DNA of 11,787 nt from Bacteroidales bacterium (GCA_030600865.1 JAUVUS010000027.1:1-11787); one strand, 5' to 3'; shown: positions 1-6,306, counted from the stretch's first letter. The notes: generated by a model from the letters alone, not told the origin. A program made the numbers and translations.

Positions 1-804
1 GAAGCTGAAGATCTATTTCAAAAAGGATATAAGGAAATTACTTTATTAGGACAAAATGTTGATTCGTATAGTTGGAAATCAGAAGATAATAACCTGCAGG
101 CAGGCAGGCCAGGTGAAATCATAAAATTTGCCCAATTGCTTGAAATGGTTGCTAAAATTAGTTCTGCATTAAGAATCCGATTTTCAACATCGCATCCAAA
201 GGATATGTCAGATGATGTGCTTTTTACAATGGCAATGTACAGTAATATATGTAATCATATTCATTTACCGGCACAATCGGGAAGTACAAATATTCTTGAA
301 AAAATGAAACGTGGTTATACACGTGAATGGTATATGGACAGAATAATGGCAATAAAAAAGATCTTACCTGATTGTTCTATTTCGACAGACATAATGACTG
401 GATTTTCTGGTGAAACAGAAGAAGATCATCAGGAAACATTAAATTTAATGGAATGGGTAAATTATGATTATTCTTACATGTTTAAATATTCGGAGCGACC
501 TAAAACTTATGCAGCCAGACACTTAAAAGATGATATAACTGAAGAGATTAAATCAAGAAGGTTAACTGAAATTATTAAATTACAAGGGAAACTATCTGAA
601 ATTAGCAAAAAAATAGATCTGGGAAAAGTATTTTAAGTACTGGTTGAAGGTGTTTCAAAAAAATCAACAGATCATTTATTTGGCAGAAATTCACAAAATA
701 AAGTAGTTGTTTTTCCTAAACAAAATTATAAAACCGGAGATTATGTTTTTGTAGAAATTACTGAGTGTACATCAGCCACGCTTATTGGAGAACCTATTAA
801 ATAA
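1..804 (+). pseudogene. miaB: MiaB, tRNA A37 methylthiotransferase (5'-truncated by window, internal stop)
   Basis: MiaB is a radical-SAM enzyme that adds the 2-methylthio group to N6-isopentenyl-adenosine 37 of tRNAs reading UNN codons. The frame is open from base 1, so the gene begins upstream; the N-terminal UPF0004 domain and the CxxxCxxC cluster lie outside the window. Visible family signatures are TLLGQNVDSY (codons 14-23), RFSTSHPKDMSD, HIHLPAQSGS, KRGYTREWYMDRI, DIMTGFSGETEEDHQ and FKYSERPKTYA. An in-frame TAA at 634-636 follows GKVF. Past it the same frame continues without a shift as VLVEGVSKKSTDHLFGR and on to a TAA at 802-804, which is the expected TRAM domain. A single AAA or GAA to TAA change explains this. 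The truncated product would keep most of the visible catalytic part but lose the tRNA-binding TRAM domain. It may be a true pseudogene, a recent nonsense mutation or a sequence error. Identity is very sure; functional status is not. Confidence 0.88.
637..804 (+). other. Severed TRAM domain tail of miaB
   Basis: These 55 codons plus stop lie in the same frame as miaB, directly after its internal TAA. They read VLVEGVSKKSTDHLFGR, then NKVVVFPK, GDYVFVEI and finally ATLIGEPIK, which matches the beta-barrel TRAM domain that closes MiaB proteins. I see no ATG or other convincing start inside it, so independent translation is unlikely. The intact reading frame with no further stops or shifts argues that the interruption is recent or an error. 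Confidence 0.8.
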
Positions 805-819
805 TTAGAACATTTTAAT

Positions 820-1164
820 ATGAGTAAGGTAATTAAAGAATATAAAGAGTATCGCGAAAAAATGAATGAAAAACTTTTAGCTACTAACAATAAGGTAATT
901 AAAAGAATTTTCAATTTAGATACTAACACTTATATGGAAGGAGCTCTTTCGTCAAAAGTTAAAGAAATGTTAGGCTTGGTTGCATCAATGGTATTAAGAT
1001 GTGATGATTGTATTAAATATCATTTAGAACAATGCTGCAAATTAGGTGTAAATAATGAAGAAATGTATGAGATATTTGCCGTAGCAAATTTAGTAGGAGG
1101 AACAATTGTGATTCCACATACACGAAGAGCTCTTGAATTTTGGGAAGAATTAAATAAAGGTTGA
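820..1164 (+). CDS. AhpD-like carboxymuconolactone decarboxylase (CMD) family protein
   Basis: This is a 114-residue all-helical CMD-domain protein. The core is RCDDCIKYH, giving a C61-x-x-C64 redox pair and H68, with E49 twelve residues before C61. That spacing equals the Glu118/Cys130/Cys133/His137 set of mycobacterial AhpD, the peroxiredoxin-recycling disulfide reductase; the position of AhpD His132 is Asp63 here. A thiol-disulfide or peroxidase role is therefore plausible, but many small CMD proteins have no known substrate, so the function is inference. The ATG at 820 lies 15 nt after the end of miaB, with no promoter or Shine-Dalgarno sequence visible, so it is probably co-transcribed with miaB. 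Its 3' end is converging on the STAS gene, with a small hairpin between them. Family call firm, role uncertain. Confidence 0.88.
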   Translation: MSKVIKEYKEYREKMNEKLLATNNKVIKRIFNLDTNTYMEGALSSKVKEMLGLVASMVLRCDDCIKYHLEQCCKLGVNNEEMYEIFAVANLVGGTIVIPHTRRALEFWEELNKG

Positions 1165-1183
1165 AAAACATCAACCCATATAT
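1159..1183. terminator. Weak bidirectional hairpin between convergent genes
   Basis: GGTTGA (1159-1164) pairs with TCAACC (1171-1176) across a 6-nt A-rich loop. AT-rich sequence follows on both strands, including TATTTTAATT on the plus side. The left arm overlaps the end of the CMD gene. The stem is only 6 bp, so it would be a weak terminator for the CMD gene and the opposing STAS gene. Confidence 0.4.
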
Positions 1184-1184
1184 T

Positions 1185-1490
1185 TTAATTTAACTGAAAA
1201 ACATGATCTAATTCAACCAGTTTAATTAACTCCAGCAGTTCTTCTGAAAGATTTATCAACTTTAAGTTTGAATTATTAAGTTTAGCAACTTTATATAAAC
1301 TCAGTAAAGTTTCAAACCCCGAACTATCTATAAATTTAATACCAGATAAGTTAAGTGTTAAGTTAGATTCCGACTGGTTAATCAGTGGTAATAGTTGTAA
1401 CTCTATTTCTTTTGAGTTTAACACGTTAAGCCTGGAAACATTGTAGAAAGAAGCCAGGTATGTGCTTTCGATGTGGTCAACTGTAAGCAT
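1185..1490 (-). CDS. Stand-alone STAS-domain protein (anti-sigma factor antagonist-like)
   Basis: The 101-residue product consists of one STAS domain of the SpoIIAA/RsbV type. The diagnostic segment is LNLSGIKFIDSSGFETLL (residues 47-64). D55-S56-S57-G58 matches the D-S-S-G phospho-acceptor loop, in which the second serine (S57 here) is the one phosphorylated in SpoIIAA. In characterised systems such proteins bind an anti-sigma factor kinase when dephosphorylated and release a sigma factor or other output. No RsbW-like kinase, PP2C phosphatase or sigma factor gene is visible beside it, so the partner must be elsewhere. A decayed histidine-kinase end lies 130 bp upstream on the same strand, which may mean the gene was once part of a larger signalling locus. 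Cytoplasmic; no signal peptide. Domain call firm, pathway unknown. Confidence 0.85.
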   Translation of the reverse strand: MLTVDHIESTYLASFYNVSRLNVLNSKEIELQLLPLINQSESNLTLNLSGIKFIDSSGFETLLSLYKVAKLNNSNLKLINLSEELLELIKLVELDHVFQLN

Positions 1491-1563
1491 ATATCAACTA
1501 ATTGTTATATTAATGCTGTGAAAATAGTATCAATACAATAAATAATAATTAAATAAAGATTAA

Positions 1564-1594
1564 GTTTTCAACAATTTTTGTTGAAGTTTTCAAC
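1564..1594. repeat. Hairpin and direct repeat upstream of the STAS gene
   Basis: GTTTTCAAC occurs at 1564-1572 and again at 1586-1594, 22 bp apart, about two helical turns. The first copy overlaps a perfect 8-bp stem, TTCAACAA (1567-1574) with TTGTTGAA (1578-1585), with a TTT loop. It lies 74-104 bp upstream of the STAS start codon. It could be an operator, or a leftover terminator of the former kinase gene; the sequence does not decide. Confidence 0.4.
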
Positions 1595-1619
1595 TTTTTA
1601 AGGATATTAACATATCTTT

Positions 1620-1784
1620 TTAAAAACTAAGTGTAAATTTTGTTCCAACTCCCGGTTTTGATTTTACTGTAATGTTCCCTTTATGTAAAAACATTATCTG
1701 TTTAGTAAGGCTAAGTCCTATTCCTGAACCTTTGGATTTCGTAGCAGGATCTTTTAATTTAGGTCTTTTTATAAATACATTATG
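1620..1784 (-). pseudogene. Remnant C-terminus of a sensor histidine kinase
   Basis: Reading the minus strand from 1784 to the stop at 1622-1620 gives 54 residues. They contain GSGIGLSLTKQIM, then HKGNITVKSKPGVGT and a terminal KFTLSF. This is the G2 box and last beta-strand of the HATPase_c domain of Bacteroidota sensor kinases. Immediately upstream is an in-frame TAG (1785-1787), and nothing further upstream resembles the N, G1 or F boxes, the dimerisation domain or a sensor. Without the rest of the ATP-binding fold it cannot be a working kinase, so I read it as the surviving end of a deleted gene. It lies on the same strand as the STAS gene and 130 bp upstream of it. Confidence 0.75.
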
Positions 1785-1860
1785 CTATAATGCCAAGTTA
1801 ATATCAAAATGACCGATATAGACCGTTTCTTTTTTGTTTTCAGCATACTGATATTCTGCA

Positions 1861-1877
1861 TATTCCAAAATGGAATA
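1861..1877. repeat. Small inverted repeat upstream of the repeat-protein gene
   Basis: TATTCCA (1861-1867) and TGGAATA (1871-1877) form a perfect 7-bp dyad around AAA, 76-92 bp before the preferred start at 1953. A near match to the Bacteroidota -7 box, TATCTTTA, lies at 1897-1904, but no -33 element is evident. A regulatory role is possible and unproven. Confidence 0.3.
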
Positions 1878-1952
1878 GGGTATTTTACAATTAATTTATC
1901 TTTAATATAGACAACAGAAAATTAAAATATGTTAAACTTAAATTATAAAATT

Positions 1953-2906
1953 ATGAAAACAATAAGCAAATTAATGATCGGACTAGTGTTGTCAGCATTC
2001 ATGGTAATAAATGTTAATGCACAACCAAAATCAGAAATTCCTGATGATAATAAACCTAAAATGAATTGGTCTGCAGCAGATACACTGTATACTTTCCAAT
2101 TTAATACTGAATCAAACTCCTGGGTATATTTCCAAAGAGAAATAAGACGATTTGACAATAATAAAAATCCTATTGAAAATTTTGTTCAAATCTGGCAAAA
2201 CCAATCTCAAAATTGGATAAATTATTTAAGAGTAAATTATACTTATGATGAAAGAGGTAAGGAAATTGAAGAAATCACTCAAGAATGGGATGCTTCAACA
2301 AATAATTGGGTTAATGCCCAACTAAGAATCACCTCTTACAAAGGCAGGCAAAAAGAAGAAGTATTATTCCAACAATGGAAAAAACCTACAAGTGAATGGT
2401 TTAATATTATGAAGTATTTAATCAAATATAATAGCAATGGTGATAAAAATACTGTATTAATTAGCCTTTACAATGGTGTTACAAAAAACTGGGATAATTA
2501 TAAAAAATTTTTAATGGAGTTTGAAAACCCATATGGACCTCCAACAACTGTAATTGCGGAATCATGGTCAACCAATAATTGGAAAACCGAAGGTAAATAT
2601 GAAATCGCTTACAACTGGAGAGGAGATAAAACAAATGAAACAAGATATACTTATAATCAGAGCAGCAGAACATGGCTAGAAGGAATTCTGTTGGAAATGT
2701 TCTATGATAAGAAAGGAAATCAAATTGAATACCTAGAAAAGAAGTTTGACTATAGCACTAACAATTGGATGAATTTCAATAAACACTCAGCTTTATACAA
2801 TGAAAATGGCTATATGACCGAAAAAACTGAGTATATCTGGAATAGAAGCACTAATCAGTGGGATGAAAAAGGCAAATATAAATTTACTACTGATATAAAA
2901 ATTTAA
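1953..2906 (+). CDS. Secreted protein of tandem ~31-residue tryptophan-anchored repeats
   Basis: I place the start at the ATG at 1953, because MKTISKLMIGLVLSAFMVIN followed by VNA|QPK is a clean Sec signal peptide; an earlier in-frame ATG at 1929 would add eight residues ahead of it. The product has 317 residues. After a short linker the protein is one repeat array. Tryptophans at 57, 88, 119, 149, 180, 210, 241, 272 and 303, each in a context such as NSW, QNW, NNW or SEW, are spaced 30-31 residues apart. Each unit also has a Y-x-x-x-G turn (for example YDERGKEIEE, YDKKGNQIEY, YNENGYMTEK) and ends with an aromatic/charged strand. The pattern resembles YD-type beta-hairpin repeats in Bacteroidota surface proteins, but I cannot name the family. 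No lipobox and no obvious type IX secretion C-terminal domain is seen; it ends at the last repeat. Likely periplasmic or exported; function unknown. It is monocistronic and ends at a strong terminator. Confidence 0.85.
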   Translation: MKTISKLMIGLVLSAFMVINVNAQPKSEIPDDNKPKMNWSAADTLYTFQFNTESNSWVYFQREIRRFDNNKNPIENFVQIWQNQSQNWINYLRVNYTYDERGKEIEEITQEWDASTNNWVNAQLRITSYKGRQKEEVLFQQWKKPTSEWFNIMKYLIKYNSNGDKNTVLISLYNGVTKNWDNYKKFLMEFENPYGPPTTVIAESWSTNNWKTEGKYEIAYNWRGDKTNETRYTYNQSSRTWLEGILLEMFYDKKGNQIEYLEKKFDYSTNNWMNFNKHSALYNENGYMTEKTEYIWNRSTNQWDEKGKYKFTTDIKI

Positions 2907-2920
2907 TTTAATCAAATCTT

Positions 2921-2967
2921 AAATAAAAAAGAACTCTCCCGATAGCTGGGAGAGTTCTTTTTTATTT
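2921..2967. terminator. Strong bidirectional intrinsic terminator
   Basis: Positions 2921-2940 and 2948-2967 are exact reverse complements, a 20-bp stem with a 7-nt loop (GATAGCT). The GC-rich part is CTCCC/GGGAG, flanked by an A6 run on the left and a T6 run on the right. It therefore gives a U-tract in either direction and serves both the repeat-protein gene and the convergent aspS, whose stop codon is at 2978. Confidence 0.92.
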
Positions 2968-2977
2968 ACTTCATAAT

Positions 2978-4729
2978 TTATTTCTTCATCACTTTTAGTA
3001 ATAGTTCATTGAGTTGTTTTTCACCAACATCAGAAGGAGAATCAATCATAACATCGCGCCCTGAATTATTTTTAGGGAATGCTATATAATCTCTAATAGA
3101 TTCTGAACCACCAAATACTGAACACCAACGATCAAATCCAAAAGCAATTCCTCCATGCGGTGGAGCTCCATATTTAAATGCATTTAACAAGAATCCAAAT
3201 TTCTCCTCTGCTTCCTTTTTTGGAATACCTAATATTTCAAACATTTTTTGTTGCAATTCTGTTTTAAAAATTCTTATAGAACCACCACCTATTTCAACTC
3301 CATTAATAACAAAATCATATGCATTTGCTCTCATCTTTCCAGGGTCAGAATCAAATAAATTAATATCTTCTTCTTTTGGAGAAGTAAAAGGATGGTGTTT
3401 TGCAAAATACCTGTTTTCTTCTTCATTCCATTCCAGTAAAGGAAAATCAACTACCCAGCAAGGTGCAAATTTATTTTTATCCCTTAAGCCAAGTCTTTCA
3501 CCCATTTCTAAACGTAAGTCATTTAAAGCGCTAAGCGTATCATTTCTATTTCCTGCTAAAACAAGCAATAAATCTCCTGGTTCTGCATTCATATGGTCAG
3601 CCCAGTTTTTTAGATCTTCAGCTGAGAAAAATTTATCAACTGAAGATTTAAATGTACCATCTAAATTATACTTTACATAAACCAAACCTTTTGCTCCTAC
3701 TTGCGGTTTTTGCACAAAGGCTGTTAATTCATCTAGTTTTTTCCGAGAATATTCAGCACATTTTTTTGCATTTATTCCTCCAATATATTCAACACTATCA
3801 AATACTTTAAAACCTTTACCTTGTGCTATCTCTGTAAGTTCTGAAAATTTCATATCAAACCTTAAATCAGGTTTGTCGGAACCATAATATTTCATTGCAT
3901 CATCATACAAAATTTGTGGAAATTTTTCATTAAATGTTAATCCCTTAATTTCATAAAACAGATGCTTTGCCAATCCCTCAAAAGTATTTAACACATCTTC
4001 CTGATCAACAAATGACATTTCACAATCTATTTGAGTAAATTCCGGCTGACGATCTGCTCTTAAGTCCTCATCACGGAAACATTTTACAATTTGGAAATAT
4101 TTATCAAATCCAGATATCATCAAAAGTTGTTTAAATGTTTGTGGTGATTGAGGTAAAGCATAAAATTCACCCGGATTCATTCTCGAGGGAACAATAAAAT
4201 CACGTGCACCTTCCGGTGTCGATTTAATTAAGTACGGAGTTTCAATTTCCATAAATCTCTCACCATCGAGAAATTTGCGGATTTCCTGACCCATTTTATG
4301 TCTTAACTCCAGATTTTCACGTACAGGGTTTCTTCTTAAATCAAGATATCTGTATTTCATTCTTAGTTCATCTCCTCCATCGGTTTCATCTTCAATAGTG
4401 AAGGGAGGAATATCAGATTTATTCAATACAAAAAGCTCACTTGCAATAATTTCAATTTCCCCTGTTGGCATTTTAGCGTTTTTACTACTTCTTTCAATAA
4501 CCTTACCTGTAACTTTAATTACATACTCCCGTCCTAAATTTGCTACCCTGGATATTAACTCATCCGAAGTATTTTCATCGAAAACCAACTGAGTTAAACC
4601 GTACCTGTCACGAAGCGTAATAAACGTCATCCCTCCCAGGTTTCTAATAGCTTGGATCCATCCACTTAGAGTTACCTCTTGTCCAACATCATTTATTCTT
4701 AATTCTCCACAAGTATGTGTTCTGTACAT
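2978..4729 (-). CDS. aspS: Aspartyl-tRNA synthetase
   Basis: This class IIb synthetase charges tRNA-Asp with aspartate in the cytoplasm. Its 583 residues are the usual bacterial length. In order there is an N-terminal OB-fold anticodon-binding domain (about 1-105), the start of the catalytic core with YRYLDLRR (127-134) and TPEGARDF (171-178), QSPQ at 194-197, and motif 2 [14 protein letters not shown] (218-231). The bacterial GAD insertion spans roughly 295-415. The core resumes with [10 protein letters not shown] (442-451) and motif 3 [10 protein letters not shown] (526-535). Residue 31 is Leu in IRNLGGMTF; non-discriminating bacterial AspRSs, which also charge tRNA-Asn, usually have His there, so this looks like the tRNA-Asp-specific type. 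That last point is inference from one site. The gene is monocistronic. A 7/8 match to the -7 box (TATTTTCG on the minus strand, 4770-4777) lies upstream without a clear -33. Confidence 0.98.
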   Translation of the reverse strand: MYRTHTCGELRINDVGQEVTLSGWIQAIRNLGGMTFITLRDRYGLTQLVFDENTSDELISRVANLGREYVIKVTGKVIERSSKNAKMPTGEIEIIASELFVLNKSDIPPFTIEDETDGGDELRMKYRYLDLRRNPVRENLELRHKMGQEIRKFLDGERFMEIETPYLIKSTPEGARDFIVPSRMNPGEFYALPQSPQTFKQLLMISGFDKYFQIVKCFRDEDLRADRQPEFTQIDCEMSFVDQEDVLNTFEGLAKHLFYEIKGLTFNEKFPQILYDDAMKYYGSDKPDLRFDMKFSELTEIAQGKGFKVFDSVEYIGGINAKKCAEYSRKKLDELTAFVQKPQVGAKGLVYVKYNLDGTFKSSVDKFFSAEDLKNWADHMNAEPGDLLLVLAGNRNDTLSALNDLRLEMGERLGLRDKNKFAPCWVVDFPLLEWNEEENRYFAKHHPFTSPKEEDINLFDSDPGKMRANAYDFVINGVEIGGGSIRIFKTELQQKMFEILGIPKKEAEEKFGFLLNAFKYGAPPHGGIAFGFDRWCSVFGGSESIRDYIAFPKNNSGRDVMIDSPSDVGEKQLNELLLKVMKK

Positions 4730-4818
4730 ATTATTAAATTTTACCAGTTTTTATCATCATTTTGAATTGCGAAAATAGGATTTTATTTCCTTATTAAAAA
4801 CCAGAATATCCTAAATAG

Positions 4819-5141
4819 TTAAGGTTACCTCTATAAATTCAATCACATCAAGATTCCCATAGTTTTTCAAAGACAATGAAAAATTTTGAAACACTATCGG
4901 GATAATGTGATAAAATTTGAAGCAGTATTTGGAAAACTATGGAAACCCGTAGGGAACAAATATAATAAACAACTTGTCTGCCGACAAGGCAGGTCTGACT
5001 GCGTTATATTTTTTGTGAAATAGCTTGTGCCTCCGCTAAAGCTTCAGCGACACGCGGATGGCTATTACAAAAAAATATGCCTTACATCTTATTCATTATA
5101 TTTGTTTCTTGAAAGAATTCAATTTTTAGAGGCAACCTTAA
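4819..5141. mobile_element. Gene-less fold-back (MITE-like) element with nested inverted repeats
   Basis: The ends 4819-4843 and 5117-5141 are inverted repeats matching at 22 of 25 positions; both terminate in TTAAGG/CCTTAA, so TTAA could be a target duplication. Inside are further paired arms: 4955-4972 with 5089-5106 (16/18); 5007-5024 with 5061-5078 (imperfect, ending in AATAGC/GCTATT); and TCCGC (5032-5036) with GCGGA (5054-5058), around a near-perfect 16-bp palindrome at 5034-5049 centred on AAGCTT. The left half has two local hairpins: 4854-4871 with 4928-4945 (16/18), and CTTGTC/GACAAG at 4973-4988. All arms nest consistently, so a single strand could fold into one long branched stem. 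There is no ORF, so any movement would need a transposase elsewhere. A structured RNA or a REP/BIME-like element are alternatives. Confidence 0.55.
4973..4993. repeat. GC-rich palindromic repeat of the TGCC/GGCA type
   Basis: CTTGTC-TGCC-GACAAG (4973-4988), followed by GCAGG, is a GC-rich hairpin in otherwise AT-rich DNA. It resembles the short CCTGCC/GGCAGG-type palindromic repeats scattered through some Bacteroidota genomes (a recollection, not checked). A related GC-rich tandem sits inside miaB at 93-113. Confidence 0.4.
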
Positions 5142-5162
5142 ACAAAAGTGTTTATAATGCGT

Positions 5163-5170
5163 TATATTTG
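5163..5170 (+). promoter_or_regulatory. Possible tadA -7 box within a 12-bp direct repeat
   Basis: TATATTTG matches the Bacteroidota -7 consensus TAnnTTTG exactly and ends 20 nt before the tadA ATG. No TTG is found at the expected -33 distance. The box lies inside TGCGTTATATTT (5158-5169), which is repeated exactly at 5000-5011 within the fold-back element. Confidence 0.4.
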
Positions 5171-5190
5171 ATAGGTTTAATATACAAATA

Positions 5191-5631
5191 ATGGATTTGT
5201 ACAGTGACGAATATTTTATGAATGAGGCATTGAAAGAAGCTTCTATAGCTTATGATAAAGATGAGGTGCCAATAGGTGCTGTAATTGTCCATAATAATAA
5301 AATAATTGCGCGTGCTCACAACTTAACTGAATCATTAAATGATGTAACTGCACATGCAGAAATGCAAGCATTTACTGCTGCGGAAAATTATTTAGGAGGA
5401 AAATATCTACACGATTGCACCATTTATGTAACTCTTGAACCTTGTGTCATGTGTGCGGGGGCTTCCTATTGGTCGCAAATTAGCAAAATTGTATACGGAG
5501 CATCTGATCAAAAAAGAGGATTTAGCAACATAAACCAAAAATTAATTCATCCAAAAACTAAAGTAATTACTGGAGTTTTAGAAAATAATTGCAGTAATTT
5601 GTTAATTGATTTTTTTAAAAAGAAAAGATAA
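5191..5631 (+). CDS. tadA: tRNA-specific adenosine deaminase TadA
   Basis: TadA deaminates adenosine 34 in the anticodon of tRNA-Arg(ACG) to inosine, letting one tRNA read CGU, CGC and CGA. The 146-residue protein has the cytidine/deoxycytidylate deaminase fold. The zinc site is H55-A-E57 (H55 ligand, E57 the proton shuttle) and P84-C85-V-M-C88 (two cysteine ligands). PIGAVIV (27-33) and RAHN (41-44) match the substrate-pocket segments of TadA, and the length suits TadA rather than cytidine or guanine deaminases. The HAEMQA form of the zinc motif is the variant I associate with Bacteroidota. Start at 5191 is the only good ATG and has no Shine-Dalgarno sequence. The gene is divergent from aspS and separated from it by the fold-back element; the next gene downstream follows after 154 bp and likely has its own promoter. 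Confidence 0.95.
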   Translation: MDLYSDEYFMNEALKEASIAYDKDEVPIGAVIVHNNKIIARAHNLTESLNDVTAHAEMQAFTAAENYLGGKYLHDCTIYVTLEPCVMCAGASYWSQISKIVYGASDQKRGFSNINQKLIHPKTKVITGVLENNCSNLLIDFFKKKR

Positions 5632-5675
5632 AAAAATCGACAAATAATATATTATCTAATTCAGGCTTTAAAAAA

Positions 5676-5716
5676 GGTGATGTAAATCACCAATATGTAA
5701 GGAGATATATCACCAA
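5676..5716. repeat. Hairpin with repeated ATCACCAA in the tadA-yfiR gap
   Basis: GGTGAT (5676-5681) pairs perfectly with ATCACC (5686-5691) over a GTAA loop. ATCACCAA occurs at 5686-5693 and again at 5709-5716, 23 bp apart, so the GGTGAT arm could pair with either copy. No T-run follows, so it is not a standard terminator. It may be a regulatory site for the YfiR-like/chemoreceptor pair. Confidence 0.35.
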
Positions 5717-5723
5717 GAATCAA

Positions 5724-5754
5724 TTGTCAATTCAAATTATAGATGCAACATTTG
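5724..5754 (+). promoter_or_regulatory. Candidate promoter of the yfiR-like/MCP operon
   Basis: TTG at 5724-5726 is followed after 20 nt by AACATTTG (5747-5754), a 7/8 match to the TAnnTTTG box. This fits the Bacteroidota TTG-N(17-23)-TAnnTTTG layout and lies 31 nt before the start codon at 5786. The -33 site overlaps a palindrome, AATTGTCAATT (5722-5732), which could be a repressor site. Confidence 0.4.
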
Positions 5755-5785
5755 CAGAAACTTTTACACTCAAAAAACTTTTATC

Positions 5786-6295
5786 ATGAAACGATTCTTT
5801 TTTACAATTTTTCTATTTTCTATATTAGCAAATATTAGTTATGGTCAGTCGGGAATTTCTCAAGCACAAGCTAACTTTATTTATAATTTTACAAAATTTT
5901 TTGACTGGCCACAAACTGAGAAGACAGGTGATTTTGTTATAGGAGTTTTAGGTTCGAAAGAACTTGCAACAAACTTAGAGAAAGTAACCAATGGCAAAAA
6001 AAATGTTACCCAAAACATTGTTATTAAATCTTTTAATAATGTCGACCAGGTTTCGAAATGTCATGTGATCTTTGTCTCTTCTCTTAAATCAAGTAAAATT
6101 GCAAATATTCACTCAAAAACAGGTGTACACTGTTTAATTATTAGTGATAACAGTACGGCAATAGCAAAAGGTGCTATAATTCAATTCGTACTTGAATCTG
6201 ATCGTCTTAAATATGAATTTAGCAAAGGAAATGCATTAAAGCATGGTTTGAAATTTCATTCTAAAGTTTCCGAAATGGCTAGTAAAAATCATTAA
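5786..6295 (+). CDS. YfiR-like (DUF4154) periplasmic protein
   Basis: The 169-residue product begins with a Sec signal peptide, [20 protein letters not shown] with cleavage before Q21. The mature part fits the YfiR/DUF4154 family: [15 protein letters not shown] (28-42), [11 protein letters not shown] (50-60), KCHVIFVSS (91-99), HCLIISD (115-121) and a C-terminal [20 protein letters not shown]. In Pseudomonas YfiR is a periplasmic repressor that binds the outer part of the diguanylate cyclase YfiN. No GGDEF gene is nearby here; instead an MCP follows 11 nt downstream in the same direction, so I infer that this protein senses or modulates through that receptor. It has two mature cysteines, C92 and C116, too few for the two disulfides described in Pseudomonas YfiR. 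Family call good; role inferred from context. Confidence 0.85.
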   Translation: MKRFFFTIFLFSILANISYGQSGISQAQANFIYNFTKFFDWPQTEKTGDFVIGVLGSKELATNLEKVTNGKKNVTQNIVIKSFNNVDQVSKCHVIFVSSLKSSKIANIHSKTGVHCLIISDNSTAIAKGAIIQFVLESDRLKYEFSKGNALKHGLKFHSKVSEMASKNH

Positions 6296-6306
6296 TATCT
6301 AAAAAA

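Larger units (their letters stand above)
1491..1928. other. 438-bp gap with kinase remnant and small repeats
   Basis: No intact gene is visible here. Next to the STAS start there is an AT-rich stretch with a hairpin and a direct repeat (1564-1594). The middle holds the decayed C-terminal end of a histidine kinase on the minus strand (1620-1784). Beyond it, a minus-strand stretch of about 36 codons (roughly 1785-1895, ending at TAG 1785-1787) is open but has no ATG and I do not recognise it. A 7-bp inverted repeat (1861-1877) precedes the repeat-protein gene. Confidence 0.6.
4730..5190. other. 461-bp divergent gap between aspS and tadA
   Basis: No protein-coding stretch or tRNA is visible. 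The first ~90 bp hold the aspS upstream region. From 4819 to 5141 the sequence is a nested set of inverted repeats, described as its own feature. The last ~50 bp hold the tadA upstream region with a -7-like box at 5163-5170. Confidence 0.7.

Noticed and set aside
634..636. Programmed recoding of the miaB stop (selenocysteine or pyrrolysine)
   Set aside because: The codon is TAA, which is not the selenocysteine (TGA) or pyrrolysine (TAG) codon, and relatives have an ordinary Lys/Glu there. Mutation or sequence error is simpler.
741..929. Minus-strand open frame of 62 codons across the miaB/CMD junction
   Set aside because: It is antisense to the TRAM tail of miaB and the start of the CMD gene, low in complexity and has no recognisable motif.
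1785..1895. Minus-strand open stretch before the kinase remnant as a small gene or kinase continuation
   Set aside because: It has no ATG, ends at a TAG and shows no kinase motif, so it was noted only in the description of the gap.
1943..2673. Minus-strand open frames at 1943-2158 and 2479-2673
   Set aside because: Both lie antisense inside the repeat-protein gene, which has a signal peptide and a periodic repeat that prove the sense frame.
4398..4592. Plus-strand open frame of 64 codons
   Set aside because: It is antisense to the conserved OB-fold region of aspS and shows no independent signature.
4819..5141. The nested inverted repeats as an integron attC site or a retron RNA
   Set aside because: The ends do not show attC core sites in the right orientation, and there is no integrase or reverse transcriptase gene in the window.
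5676..5691. Hairpin after tadA as an intrinsic terminator
   Set aside because: The 6-bp stem is not followed by a T-run on either strand, so a terminator call is not supported.
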